Of a stretch of 64,000 nt of DNA, positions 1 through 7,140 are shown piece by piece. The notes beneath the pieces were generated by a model, which had not been told where the DNA came from, made no database searches, and saw only the letters and a program-made list of their open reading frames with translations. Location: assembly GCA_035295125.1 (NCBI GenBank), contig DATGJP010000091.1, forward strand, positions 1-64,000. Direction: 5' to 3'. The position numbers were made by a program, and so were the translations under genes. The stretch is from JAICMB01 sp035295125 (GTDB taxonomy: Bacteria > Acidobacteriota > Terriglobia > Bryobacterales > Bryobacteraceae). The stretch's first letter is position 1. Every line of letters begins with the position of its first letter.

Positions 1-261
1 GGGCCACTGCTCCCCTAGAACCTTCTTCTGGATGTGGTCCTTTAAGCGCCTGCTGACGCTCTGCACGTGCCGTCCGTAATCCTTAAACCGAATCTGGTTC
101 TGCCACAGGTACTCCTCCATTCCTTGCGCCACCAGGATCCCGCGGCTCTTATCCCGATAGCAGTAGTTCAAGCGCCGTGGCGTGGCACGAAATACCAGAC
201 GATCGAATCCCGTCAGTACCCCTGCGATTTCGGAACCGTACTTGTCGACAAACTGTTTCAG
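1..261 (-). CDS. Unidentified conserved protein, N-terminal part (runs off the window)
   Basis: The minus strand reads open from about 297 to the window edge and contains GVLTGFDRLVFRATPRRL followed by YLWQNQIRFKDYG. From memory this resembles a family of unknown function with a GFDRLVFRGTLRxL signature found in Acidobacteria and Planctomycetes. There is no in-frame ATG, GTG or TTG before the conserved block. A CTG at 261-259 lies 6 nt after a perfect AAGGAG (273-268), and starting there gives MKQFVDKYG, where family N termini usually begin. Only about 87 residues are inside the window. An in-frame TAA lies further upstream, so translation cannot start much earlier. The gene could also be a start-codon mutant. 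Confidence 0.65.
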   Translation of the reverse strand, partial: MKQFVDKYGSEIAGVLTGFDRLVFRATPRRLNYCYRDKSRGILVAQGMEEYLWQNQIRFKDYGRHVQSVSRRLKDHIQKKVLGEQWP

Positions 262-322
262 GGCGTTCTCCTTGTGTTGCTGAATTGAAGCCTCAACGAC
301 ACATTACAAAAAGGAGAACGCC
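262..322. repeat. 12-bp perfect inverted repeat around the ribosome-binding site of the edge gene
   Basis: GGCGTTCTCCTT at 262-273 is the exact reverse complement of AAGGAGAACGCC at 311-322, with 37 nt between the arms. In the minus-strand transcript the second arm contains the AAGGAG Shine-Dalgarno of the edge gene, so the hairpin would sequester it. It could be a translational control structure or the scar of a mobile element. Confidence 0.6.
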
Positions 323-492
323 TCTTCAAGTCTCCACAGCGTTTGCGCCATAGGCGCGCTGTGCCACATTGTCTTTGTTCAGTTTCGTGGACCAGAGGTC
401 CATCGTCGTGGGATGCAAAGCAGAGGCCGTGAAGTCACTTTCGATCTAACGCAATGCCGCTCTCGCGGAGCCTGGAGGTTCGGGCCAAATCG
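323..492. other. Non-coding stretch between the edge gene and the sugar cassette
   Basis: No convincing reading frame lies here. It holds small palindromes, for example GACCAGAGGTC near 392, and may contain the promoter of the edge gene. I see no recognisable RNA gene. Confidence 0.4.
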
Positions 493-1662
493 TCAACAGG
501 AATGTCCCGCCCTAACCGATGAGCGGCCGACGGTTTCCCAAGCCTCCGCCTTAGCCGACTTTAGAATCGCATCCGTCACATAATCCGTCGCCAGCGCATC
601 GCGAAAGGTTGGTGAAGCTTGCTCACCTTTGCCGAGCGCTTCCAGGAAATCCGCGGCTTGATGGACGAACGTATGCTCGTATCCGATCTGCAATCCCGGC
701 ACCCACCAGTGCTTCATATACGGATGTTCACTGTCGGTGATGTGGACGCTGCGCCAGCCGCGCAAACGTCCCTCGTCCCGATGATCGAACCACTCCAGCC
801 GGTGGAGGTCGTGCAAATCCCAAACGGCCGACGCGTGCTCGCCGTTGATTTCGAGCGTGTACAGCGCCTTATGCCCGCGCGCAAATCGCGTCGCCTCAAA
901 CGTGCCAAGCGATCCGTTGTCGAAACGCGCCAGGAGCGCGCTCGCGTCGTCGATTCCGACCGGCTCAACTTTACCGGTCAGATTGTGCCTGCGCTCCTTG
1001 ATGAAGGTCTCAGTCATGGCAGCCAGCGACGCGATGGGACCATTCAGCCATAACGCCGTGTCGATGTTGTGCGAAAGCAGGTCGCCGGTAACGCCGCTTC
1101 CGGCCACCGAGACATCCAATCGCCACAAGCCTTCGCCGCCTTGTGGAAGGTCTTTCGAAATGGTCCAGTCCTGGAGGAACTTCGCACGATAATGGAAGAT
1201 CTTCCCGAGCCGGCCTTCATCGATCAACTGCTTCAGCAGCATCACCGCCGGAACGCGGCGATAGTTGTACCAGACCATGTTGGGGACCTTGGCCGCTTCC
1301 ACCGCGTCCACCATGGCCTTGCCTTCAGCCGCGCTGCGTGCCAGCGGCTTTTCGCACATCACGATCTTTTGCGCCTGCGCCGCCGCAATCGCAATCTCCG
1401 CATGCGTGTCGTTCGGGCTGGCGATATCGATCAGGTCGATATCCTTGCGATCGACGAGACTGTGCCAGTCCGTCTCAATCCCCTCGAAACCCCAATTTGC
1501 TGCAAATTGGTTGGCTCGATCGGCATTGCGCGCGCAAATCGCCTTTAAAACCGGGCGATAGGGAAGATCGAAAAATCGCCCCGCCTGCAGAAAGGCGTTC
1601 GAGTGGGTCCGGCCCATGAAGCCGTATCCCACCATTCCGATGTTGAGAGTCTGCTTCGCCAT
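493..1662 (-). CDS. Gfo/Idh/MocA family NAD(P)-dependent oxidoreductase
   Basis: A 389-residue cytoplasmic protein of normal family length. The N-terminal Rossmann fold carries G12-Y-G14-F-M-G17, and the family signature EKP is at 104-106, where the lysine takes part in catalysis. The C-terminal alpha/beta domain follows. Such enzymes oxidise a sugar or inositol hydroxyl to a ketone, or the reverse, using NAD(P). The start lies directly behind the stop of the TIM-barrel gene at 1663, and the cupin gene lies further upstream, so the three probably form one operon. The DUF1080 gene across the divergent promoter suggests 3-keto-sugar metabolism. The substrate is not readable from the sequence. 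Confidence 0.88.
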   Translation of the reverse strand: MAKQTLNIGMVGYGFMGRTHSNAFLQAGRFFDLPYRPVLKAICARNADRANQFAANWGFEGIETDWHSLVDRKDIDLIDIASPNDTHAEIAIAAAQAQKIVMCEKPLARSAAEGKAMVDAVEAAKVPNMVWYNYRRVPAVMLLKQLIDEGRLGKIFHYRAKFLQDWTISKDLPQGGEGLWRLDVSVAGSGVTGDLLSHNIDTALWLNGPIASLAAMTETFIKERRHNLTGKVEPVGIDDASALLARFDNGSLGTFEATRFARGHKALYTLEINGEHASAVWDLHDLHRLEWFDHRDEGRLRGWRSVHITDSEHPYMKHWWVPGLQIGYEHTFVHQAADFLEALGKGEQASPTFRDALATDYVTDAILKSAKAEAWETVGRSSVRAGHSC

Positions 1663-2700
1663 TCAACGCCAGCCGTGTGCTTCGCGAACGTCGATCATCG
1701 TGCGCAGTACGCTTGTCCAGGTCTGCGGATTCATCATCGTCGCGTTAGGGAACATGCATCCGTCCCAACAAACGTGCTCCATCGCCTTGGTCAGATGACC
1801 ATCCTCGTCGCGAAGCCAGTGAGCCGCCGCGCGCGCAACGTCGAGCTTCCCATGCGGATCGTCGGGAAGGCAGTGGCGGCCTGTCTTGTCGTGTGAGCCC
1901 GACCCCCTTACCGTCGCGTCATTTTGGGCAACGTGAAAATCGATCGTCCACGGCCGCAGCGCCCGCGTCATTTCGCCGAGCGCGTTGTCCAGTGTTTCCC
2001 GATCGCGCCAGTCGTAATTCTCCGGAAGAATGCGATCCTCCGGCGCGTTATAGCCGAGCGTATAAAGGAGGGTGTGCGCCATGTCGGCCTGAAATCCCAG
2101 CGTCTTTGGCCGGCCGACCGTTTCCAGCAGATCCACCATGCGCCGCCAGCTATGCATACCTCCCCAGCAGATCTCGCCTTCGGCGGCGAGACGCTCGCCA
2201 AATCCTTCGGCAACAGAACATGCTTCGCGAAACGTCGCCGCAATCTGCGCCGTATTTCGCTCCGGATCGGCGGCCCACTCCGCGGGGCTGCAGGCGGAGT
2301 CAATGCGGACCACGCCATAGTGGCGAACGCCGAGGTCCCGAAGCTGTTTTCCGATTTCACACGCCTTTCGCACCTGGGTCACGAATCTCTGTCGATCCTC
2401 TGCCGACCCCATGGCCGATCCGCCGCCCGTCGGCGGCCAGACGGGGGCCACAAGCGATCCCGCCAGGAACCCTCTGCCGGCGAGGTCTTCAGCCAGCCGT
2501 TTGATGTCATCCCGGGTCGAATCGATATCGGTATGCGGCGACGCGAGGAACAGATCCACGCCGTCGAACTTTACTCCATCGATCTCGGCGGCTGCGGTGA
2601 GATCCAGCATCTTGTCAAGGCCGATGGGCGGCTCCGAGTCCGGCCCTTTGCCGACCAAACCGGGCCACATCGCGTTATGCAGCTTTGGATAGCGATTCAT
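1663..2700 (-). CDS. TIM-barrel sugar isomerase/epimerase-like protein
   Basis: A 345-residue protein of the xylose-isomerase-like TIM-barrel superfamily. It has alternating beta strands and helices, the early strand GVKFDGVDLFLA, GFQADMAHTL in the middle, and acidic and histidine residues such as TIDFHVAQND typical of the metal site. It has no signal peptide, so it acts in the cytoplasm. Its ATG overlaps the cupin gene stop by 4 bp (ATGA), and the next gene starts right after its stop, indicating translational coupling. The probable role is isomerisation or epimerisation of a keto-sugar made by the neighbouring dehydrogenase. Exact substrate unknown. Confidence 0.8.
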   Translation of the reverse strand: MNRYPKLHNAMWPGLVGKGPDSEPPIGLDKMLDLTAAAEIDGVKFDGVDLFLASPHTDIDSTRDDIKRLAEDLAGRGFLAGSLVAPVWPPTGGGSAMGSAEDRQRFVTQVRKACEIGKQLRDLGVRHYGVVRIDSACSPAEWAADPERNTAQIAATFREACSVAEGFGERLAAEGEICWGGMHSWRRMVDLLETVGRPKTLGFQADMAHTLLYTLGYNAPEDRILPENYDWRDRETLDNALGEMTRALRPWTIDFHVAQNDATVRGSGSHDKTGRHCLPDDPHGKLDVARAAAHWLRDEDGHLTKAMEHVCWDGCMFPNATMMNPQTWTSVLRTMIDVREAHGWR

Positions 2701-3908
2701 TTGCGCAGCGGCTCCGCATCCGGATTGCCCGGGCCGAAGTGCTTCAGGATCACGAGCGGATCCGAAGCGCTCGGATTCTCGATTCGCACGCCCTGACTCG
2801 CGGCCTGCGCCGTCACGAACAATTCATCCTCCGTCATCTGGCCGAAGCGGATCATCGTGGGAGCGGAAACCTGATACTTTCCGAATGTTCCATGGCCCTG
2901 CACGACGATCAGCCCGTATGCCGCGCTGTCGTGAATCGTCGCCGTGCGCCCCGGCAGAACGGTTAATTCTTTTGCCGAATACCAGCCAGTTCCGTAGGCC
3001 ACCCAGTATTCGCGATAGCCCGCTGCCTCCCATCCGATCGGACACGCCGGAGTTGGAAATACTTTATTGGTCTTTCCGAACTCCGGGTTCACGTTCGCGT
3101 CCCAATCGAGCATGCTGACCAGGTATTCGTGATCGTGATGATGCTCAGGAGGCACATCTTTGACCATGAGACTCCAGTCCACGGTGCGCCCTTCCACGAG
3201 CGACTGGAACATGGCAAACACGTCGCTATTTACCTGCGGCTCGTACGTGACGAGCGACCCCGGCGCATGCAGAATGCCCGGATTGATCTGCCATCCCGTG
3301 CCAACTTCGAGGCGATACGCGCGCGAATGATTCAGGATGCCGTTATCACCGCAGTTCCAGCGCTCCAGGCAAAGGTGAATGTCATCCCTGGTGGTGCCCG
3401 GCTCGAGGCCCATGAACGTGTGTGGAAAGTTGTTGTCGAGCTGGTTGTACTGCGGCGGAAAATAGTAGGCTTCCGGCTTGCCCTTCTGCCCGACCCGCGC
3501 GGCGAACTCGTCGCTCTGATGCATGTGGTGCGGAATCGGACCCATGTTGTCGAAAAACTTGCACAGGATGTTCCAGCCGCCTTCACGCTGCATGACATCC
3601 GCGCCCAAAAGATCGTCGCCGGCAACCTCGACGGCATCCTTGAGGAGAAACTTTCCTCCGCCTGAGGCGTGAACGAAGCTGAGCCCTTCAAACTCGGCTG
3701 TCAGCGGCCCATTGGATGCCTTGGTCGTCGATGAAAACCAGCGCTCGTTGATGCCGCCCCGTTCTCCGCCGAAACCATACAGATCGGCGGGATGAAGCCG
3801 CAGCCTCCGTCCGGGGATCATGAACGACCGCGGCACCCAACAAGGCTCCAGCCTGAGAATTCCGTCGCCCGCTTCAATTTCGCTGCGGACTGTTAGTCGA
3901 TCGATCAT
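2697..3908 (-). CDS. Cupin-type phosphomannose-isomerase-like protein
   Basis: A 403-residue cytoplasmic protein with two cupin-like parts. The first holds HHMHQSDEF at about 127-135, a metal-binding H-x-H-x(3)-E-like pattern, and a later HHHDHEYL stretch may add further ligands. Overall it resembles class I mannose-6-phosphate isomerase relatives found in sugar operons of Acidobacteria and Planctomycetes. I chose the ATG at 3908 over a TTG three codons earlier. It is the first gene of the minus-strand operon and is divergent from the DUF1080 gene. It probably isomerises a sugar or sugar derivative; this is inference from fold and neighbours. Confidence 0.7.
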   Translation of the reverse strand: MIDRLTVRSEIEAGDGILRLEPCWVPRSFMIPGRRLRLHPADLYGFGGERGGINERWFSSTTKASNGPLTAEFEGLSFVHASGGGKFLLKDAVEVAGDDLLGADVMQREGGWNILCKFFDNMGPIPHHMHQSDEFAARVGQKGKPEAYYFPPQYNQLDNNFPHTFMGLEPGTTRDDIHLCLERWNCGDNGILNHSRAYRLEVGTGWQINPGILHAPGSLVTYEPQVNSDVFAMFQSLVEGRTVDWSLMVKDVPPEHHHDHEYLVSMLDWDANVNPEFGKTNKVFPTPACPIGWEAAGYREYWVAYGTGWYSAKELTVLPGRTATIHDSAAYGLIVVQGHGTFGKYQVSAPTMIRFGQMTEDELFVTAQAASQGVRIENPSASDPLVILKHFGPGNPDAEPLRK

Positions 3909-3918
3909 AAAGCACAAC

Positions 3919-3924
3919 TATAAT
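3919..3924 (+). promoter_or_regulatory. Candidate -10 box for the exported gene cluster
   Basis: A perfect TATAAT lies in the short divergent region. No good -35 is seen at 17 bp. If used, transcription would begin near 3931, after the ATG at 3925, which favours the downstream starts at 3949 or 3958. Confidence 0.35.
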
Positions 3925-3948
3925 ATGAAACCGGCGATTCGAATTAAG

Positions 3949-4791
3949 ATGGACATCATGTACAGATGGAAGCTCGCGACCCTCGCGTGCCTGGCGTCCC
4001 TGGCTATGGCGCAGCAGCCTTCGAGCCGGCCCGTGAGGACAAGTGGCTTCGCGGAGCCTGAACCGATCGAATTCGACGATCATTCCGGCTGGGTCTCGAT
4101 GTTCGACGGCAAGACGTTGAATGGCTGGGACGGCGACAAGAGCTATTGGCGCGTTGAGAACGGCGCGATCGTCGTGGAGTCCACCTGCGAAAAACCGACC
4201 GGCACGATCTACTTAGTCTGGCAGGGAGGCGAACCCGCCGACTTCGAGCTGAAACTCGAAATGAAGGGCGAAGGTGCCGCGGTGAACAGCGGAATCCAGT
4301 ATCGCGGCGCAATTATTGAACCCAACCGCGGGAGACGCGAACGGCCTCCCGCGCAGGGCACGTGTCCGAGCGGTGCTCCCCGCGGCACACCACCCTCGTT
4401 TGAATCGCAGGTGAAATGGGACATGCTCGGGGCGCAGTTCGATTTCGACGGCAGAAACACCTACACCGGTCAATATTACGAGCAAGCTACGGGACGCGGG
4501 ATCATTGCGTGGCGCGGACAGGTGGTTCGCACGGAGGAAGGCAAAAAGCCGAGGCTTTTGGCTACAGTGGGAGATCGCGAGGCGCTAGCCGGTTATATTC
4601 ACGTCGAAGGCTGGAATCAGCTTCACCTTATCGCTCGCGGTGACACCATGACACACATCGTCAACGGACACGTGATGTCAATCCTGATCGATGACGACGC
4701 GTCGAAGTTCCGCAAGAGCGGCCTCATCGGAGTCGAGATCGAAGGGACCGGCAAGATTAGTATTCGGAATATCTGGCTCAAGAAACTATGA
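3949..4791 (+). CDS. DUF1080 (3-keto-disaccharide hydrolase domain) exported protein
   Basis: About 280 residues with a Sec signal peptide (WKLATLACLASLAMAQ). One DUF1080 domain follows, with the typical opening GWVSMFDGKTLNGWDG, a central NSGIQYRG and the ending GLIGVEIEGTGKISIRNIWL. This concanavalin-like fold has members shown to hydrolyse 3-keto-glycosides, so the protein probably cleaves oxidised disaccharides in the periplasm. That agrees with the divergent Gfo/Idh/MocA dehydrogenase operon. Starts at 3925, 3949 and 3958 share the frame; 3949 is chosen from the candidate -10 position. Its stop overlaps the next start by ATGA, so it heads an overlapping five-gene cluster. Confidence 0.85.
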   Translation: MDIMYRWKLATLACLASLAMAQQPSSRPVRTSGFAEPEPIEFDDHSGWVSMFDGKTLNGWDGDKSYWRVENGAIVVESTCEKPTGTIYLVWQGGEPADFELKLEMKGEGAAVNSGIQYRGAIIEPNRGRRERPPAQGTCPSGAPRGTPPSFESQVKWDMLGAQFDFDGRNTYTGQYYEQATGRGIIAWRGQVVRTEEGKKPRLLATVGDREALAGYIHVEGWNQLHLIARGDTMTHIVNGHVMSILIDDDASKFRKSGLIGVEIEGTGKISIRNIWLKKL

Positions 4792-6413
4792 ATCGAAGTG
4801 TGACAAGACAGCAGTATGCGCAGGCGAAACTGCCGGCGCCACCTTGGAAGGTGGGGCAGCCATTCAGCCTGCCCAATTTCTGCCTCCGCCTGCTCGCGAT
4901 TGCACTGAGCTGCACCACAGCTTTGGCCTCGGACTGGTTGACGGACGGAAAGGACTCGCAGCGGACCAACTGGCAGAAAGACGAAAAGGTCTTCACGCTT
5001 TCCAACATCAAGGATACGAAGTTGCTTTGGAAAGTGAAGCTCGATAACCAAACGCGGCAGATGCATTCATTGTTTGTTCCGCTCATTGTCGAGAAGGTGA
5101 AAACACGCTCGGGACCGAAGGAAATCCTGATCGAAACCGGCGTCTCCGACAACATTTACGCCATTGAAGCGGAGACGGGCAAGGTCATCTGGAAGAAGCA
5201 TTTCTCCAGCAGCTACACTCCTCCACCCCGCCGGGGCGATATTTTGTGTCCGGGCGGGATCACCGCGACGCCCGTGGTCGGGCCGACGAGCACTCCGGGG
5301 AAGTACACGCTTTACGCTGCCTCCTGGGACGGATCATTGCATCAGCTCAACGTCGCCGACGGTGAAGACGTCGTCGCGCCAATGAAGTTCATGCCGCCGA
5401 ACGGAAAGCCATACGCTCTGAACCTGTTCAAAGGCGCTCTCTATACCCACACGGCTCAGGGGTGCGGCGGAAATCCGAACATGGTGTACGTCTTCGATCT
5501 TGCGACGGGAAAAGTTGGGAGTTGGGGTCCCGCGGGCGGCGGGATGTGGGGCCGTCAGGGTCCGGCCATCGCTTCCGACGGAACGATGTACACGGGCACG
5601 GGCGACGGAAACTTCAATCCTGAAATTGGATCTTTCGGCAACGGGATCATCGGAATCAAACAGAATCCGCAGAGCAAGGCGGCGGAACTCGTGGATTACT
5701 TCGGCCCGTCGAATGCGGCGTGGTTGTGGAAGCGCGACCTCGACATGCAAGTCACGCCTGTCATCTTTCCATTTGAGGGAAAGGAACTGATGGCCGACGC
5801 CGGCAAGGAGTGCCGCGTTTATTTGATGGATACGGCCTCCATTGGAGGCGACGATCATCGTACGCCCGCGTATCGGACTCCGCTGCTGTGCAATGAGGAC
5901 GTGAATTTCGCATCGGCCGGCATTTGGGGATCGATGGCCTCGTGGCAGGATGCCAAAGGCACTCGCTGGGTGCTGACGCCATTCTGGGGTCCGAAACACT
6001 CCGCTTTCAAGGCTCCGGTCGAGTACGGCGAAGTCGAACATGGCGCCATTGCGGCATTCAAAGTGGAGGACAGGAACGGAAAATACGAACTCGCGCCGGC
6101 CTGGGTATCACGCGACATGAATCGCGCCGAACCGCCCGTGATTGCGAATGGAATTGTCTTCTCGTATGGAAGCGGCGAAGACACCGACCAGGCGTTCCCG
6201 GACGTCGGCCTGGACGACTCGATCGAACATCGCATCCCCGGCTCGACGCACGCAACACTTTACGCTTTCGACGCTGAGACTGGAAGGGAACTCTGGTCCA
6301 GCGGCGATCAGATCACAACATGGAACCATTGGAGCGGGATCTCCGTCGCCAATGGGCGTGTTTATATTGGAACGTTCGATGGCACCCTGTACTGCTTCGG
6401 TGTTAAGAAGTAG
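4788..6413 (+). CDS. Exported PQQ-like beta-propeller protein (first copy)
   Basis: A 541-residue protein built of propeller blades of the PQQ-dehydrogenase type (repeated patterns such as YAIEAETGKVIWKK, DGSLHQLNVADG, YAFDAETGRELW). The mature part probably starts at SDWLTDGKDSQRTNW. The start overlaps the preceding stop (ATGA). Residues about 11-29 are encoded by a palindromic genomic repeat (4818-4874) that lies in frame ahead of the hydrophobic segment (FCLRLLAIALSCTTALA), lengthening the signal peptide n-region. A role as quinoprotein or structural propeller in the periplasm is likely, but quinone binding cannot be proven here. It is a paralogue of the gene at 7137. Confidence 0.82.
   Translation: MNRSVTRQQYAQAKLPAPPWKVGQPFSLPNFCLRLLAIALSCTTALASDWLTDGKDSQRTNWQKDEKVFTLSNIKDTKLLWKVKLDNQTRQMHSLFVPLIVEKVKTRSGPKEILIETGVSDNIYAIEAETGKVIWKKHFSSSYTPPPRRGDILCPGGITATPVVGPTSTPGKYTLYAASWDGSLHQLNVADGEDVVAPMKFMPPNGKPYALNLFKGALYTHTAQGCGGNPNMVYVFDLATGKVGSWGPAGGGMWGRQGPAIASDGTMYTGTGDGNFNPEIGSFGNGIIGIKQNPQSKAAELVDYFGPSNAAWLWKRDLDMQVTPVIFPFEGKELMADAGKECRVYLMDTASIGGDDHRTPAYRTPLLCNEDVNFASAGIWGSMASWQDAKGTRWVLTPFWGPKHSAFKAPVEYGEVEHGAIAAFKVEDRNGKYELAPAWVSRDMNRAEPPVIANGIVFSYGSGEDTDQAFPDVGLDDSIEHRIPGSTHATLYAFDAETGRELWSSGDQITTWNHWSGISVANGRVYIGTFDGTLYCFGVKK
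4818..4874. repeat. Palindromic repeat copy inside the propeller signal-peptide region
   Basis: GCGCAGGCGAAACTGCCGGC with CCACCTTGG, followed by GGCAGCCATTCAGCCTGCC, matches the two halves of the intergenic repeats at 15771-15962 and 21382-21480. It keeps the frame open. Confidence 0.7.
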
Positions 6414-7140
6414 CGTAGTGCTGTTGTGCGGCGCTGCGATCTGGGCGCAGGATTCCACGGCCGATCGTGTCAAATCGCTCGAACACGAACTGAAGCAGCA
6501 GAAGCGTACGCTGCGCGATTATGGCGGGCTGATTCGTTATGGCAGCGAGAATTCCGAGCTTCCGCCACCGGCCATGGGCGAGAATCGAGTGATTTTTCTG
6601 GGCGACCAGATTACGGAATACTGGAATCGCGAACACTTTCCCGGCAAACCTTGGCTCAACCGGGGCATCGCCGGTCAGACCACCGACCAGATGCTGGTAC
6701 GTTTCCGGCAGGACGTGGTGTCACTTCAACCAAAGGCTGTCGTGATTCTCGGTGGGCTGAACGATATTGCAGGATTGCACGGCTCCCCGTCATCGGAAGA
6801 GATGGTTGCCGACAATCTGATGTCGATGACGGAGATTGCCAGAGCGAACGGAATCCGGGTAGTGCTCGCGTCGCTCACGCCGATCTGCAATTGCTACTCG
6901 AGAAGCGCTGCGCGCGAGCGCTGGCAGGAACGAATCATGGAACTGAATGAGTTGATCGAGAAGTACTGCTCCAAGAGCGGCGCGACTTTCCTCGATTACT
7001 TCCAGGCGATGTCCGAGAAAGGCGACTTGAAAAAAGAACTTACCAATGACGGCACTATTCCGAACGAAGCGGGATACGCCGTCATGGCCCGGCTTGCCGA
7101 AAAAGCGATCGACGAGGCCTTACATGGAGGTGTCCAGTGA
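6379..7140 (+). CDS. Exported SGNH/GDSL-hydrolase-like protein with missing catalytic residues
   Basis: A 253-residue protein with signal peptide (VLRSSVVLLCGAAIWAQ). The SGNH fold is clear: block I VIFLGDQITEYW (71-82), block II NRGIAGQTT (94-102), block III GGLND (125-129), block V NDGTIPNEAGY (223-233). The block I serine of GDS is Gln77, and the block V histidine (DGxHPN) is Ile227. Block II Gly, block III Asn and Asp224 remain. Codons 6607-6609 (CAG) and 7057-7059 (ATT) confirm both changes. The reading frame is otherwise intact, so it looks like a maintained pseudoenzyme, perhaps carbohydrate-binding. It overlaps the preceding gene by 35 bp and the next by GTGA. Confidence 0.83.
   Translation: MAPCTASVLRSSVVLLCGAAIWAQDSTADRVKSLEHELKQQKRTLRDYGGLIRYGSENSELPPPAMGENRVIFLGDQITEYWNREHFPGKPWLNRGIAGQTTDQMLVRFRQDVVSLQPKAVVILGGLNDIAGLHGSPSSEEMVADNLMSMTEIARANGIRVVLASLTPICNCYSRSAARERWQERIMELNELIEKYCSKSGATFLDYFQAMSEKGDLKKELTNDGTIPNEAGYAVMARLAEKAIDEALHGGVQ

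Noticed and set aside
67..288. A 73-codon plus-strand frame
   Set aside because: It lies opposite the conserved minus-strand gene at 1-261 and has no recognisable family.
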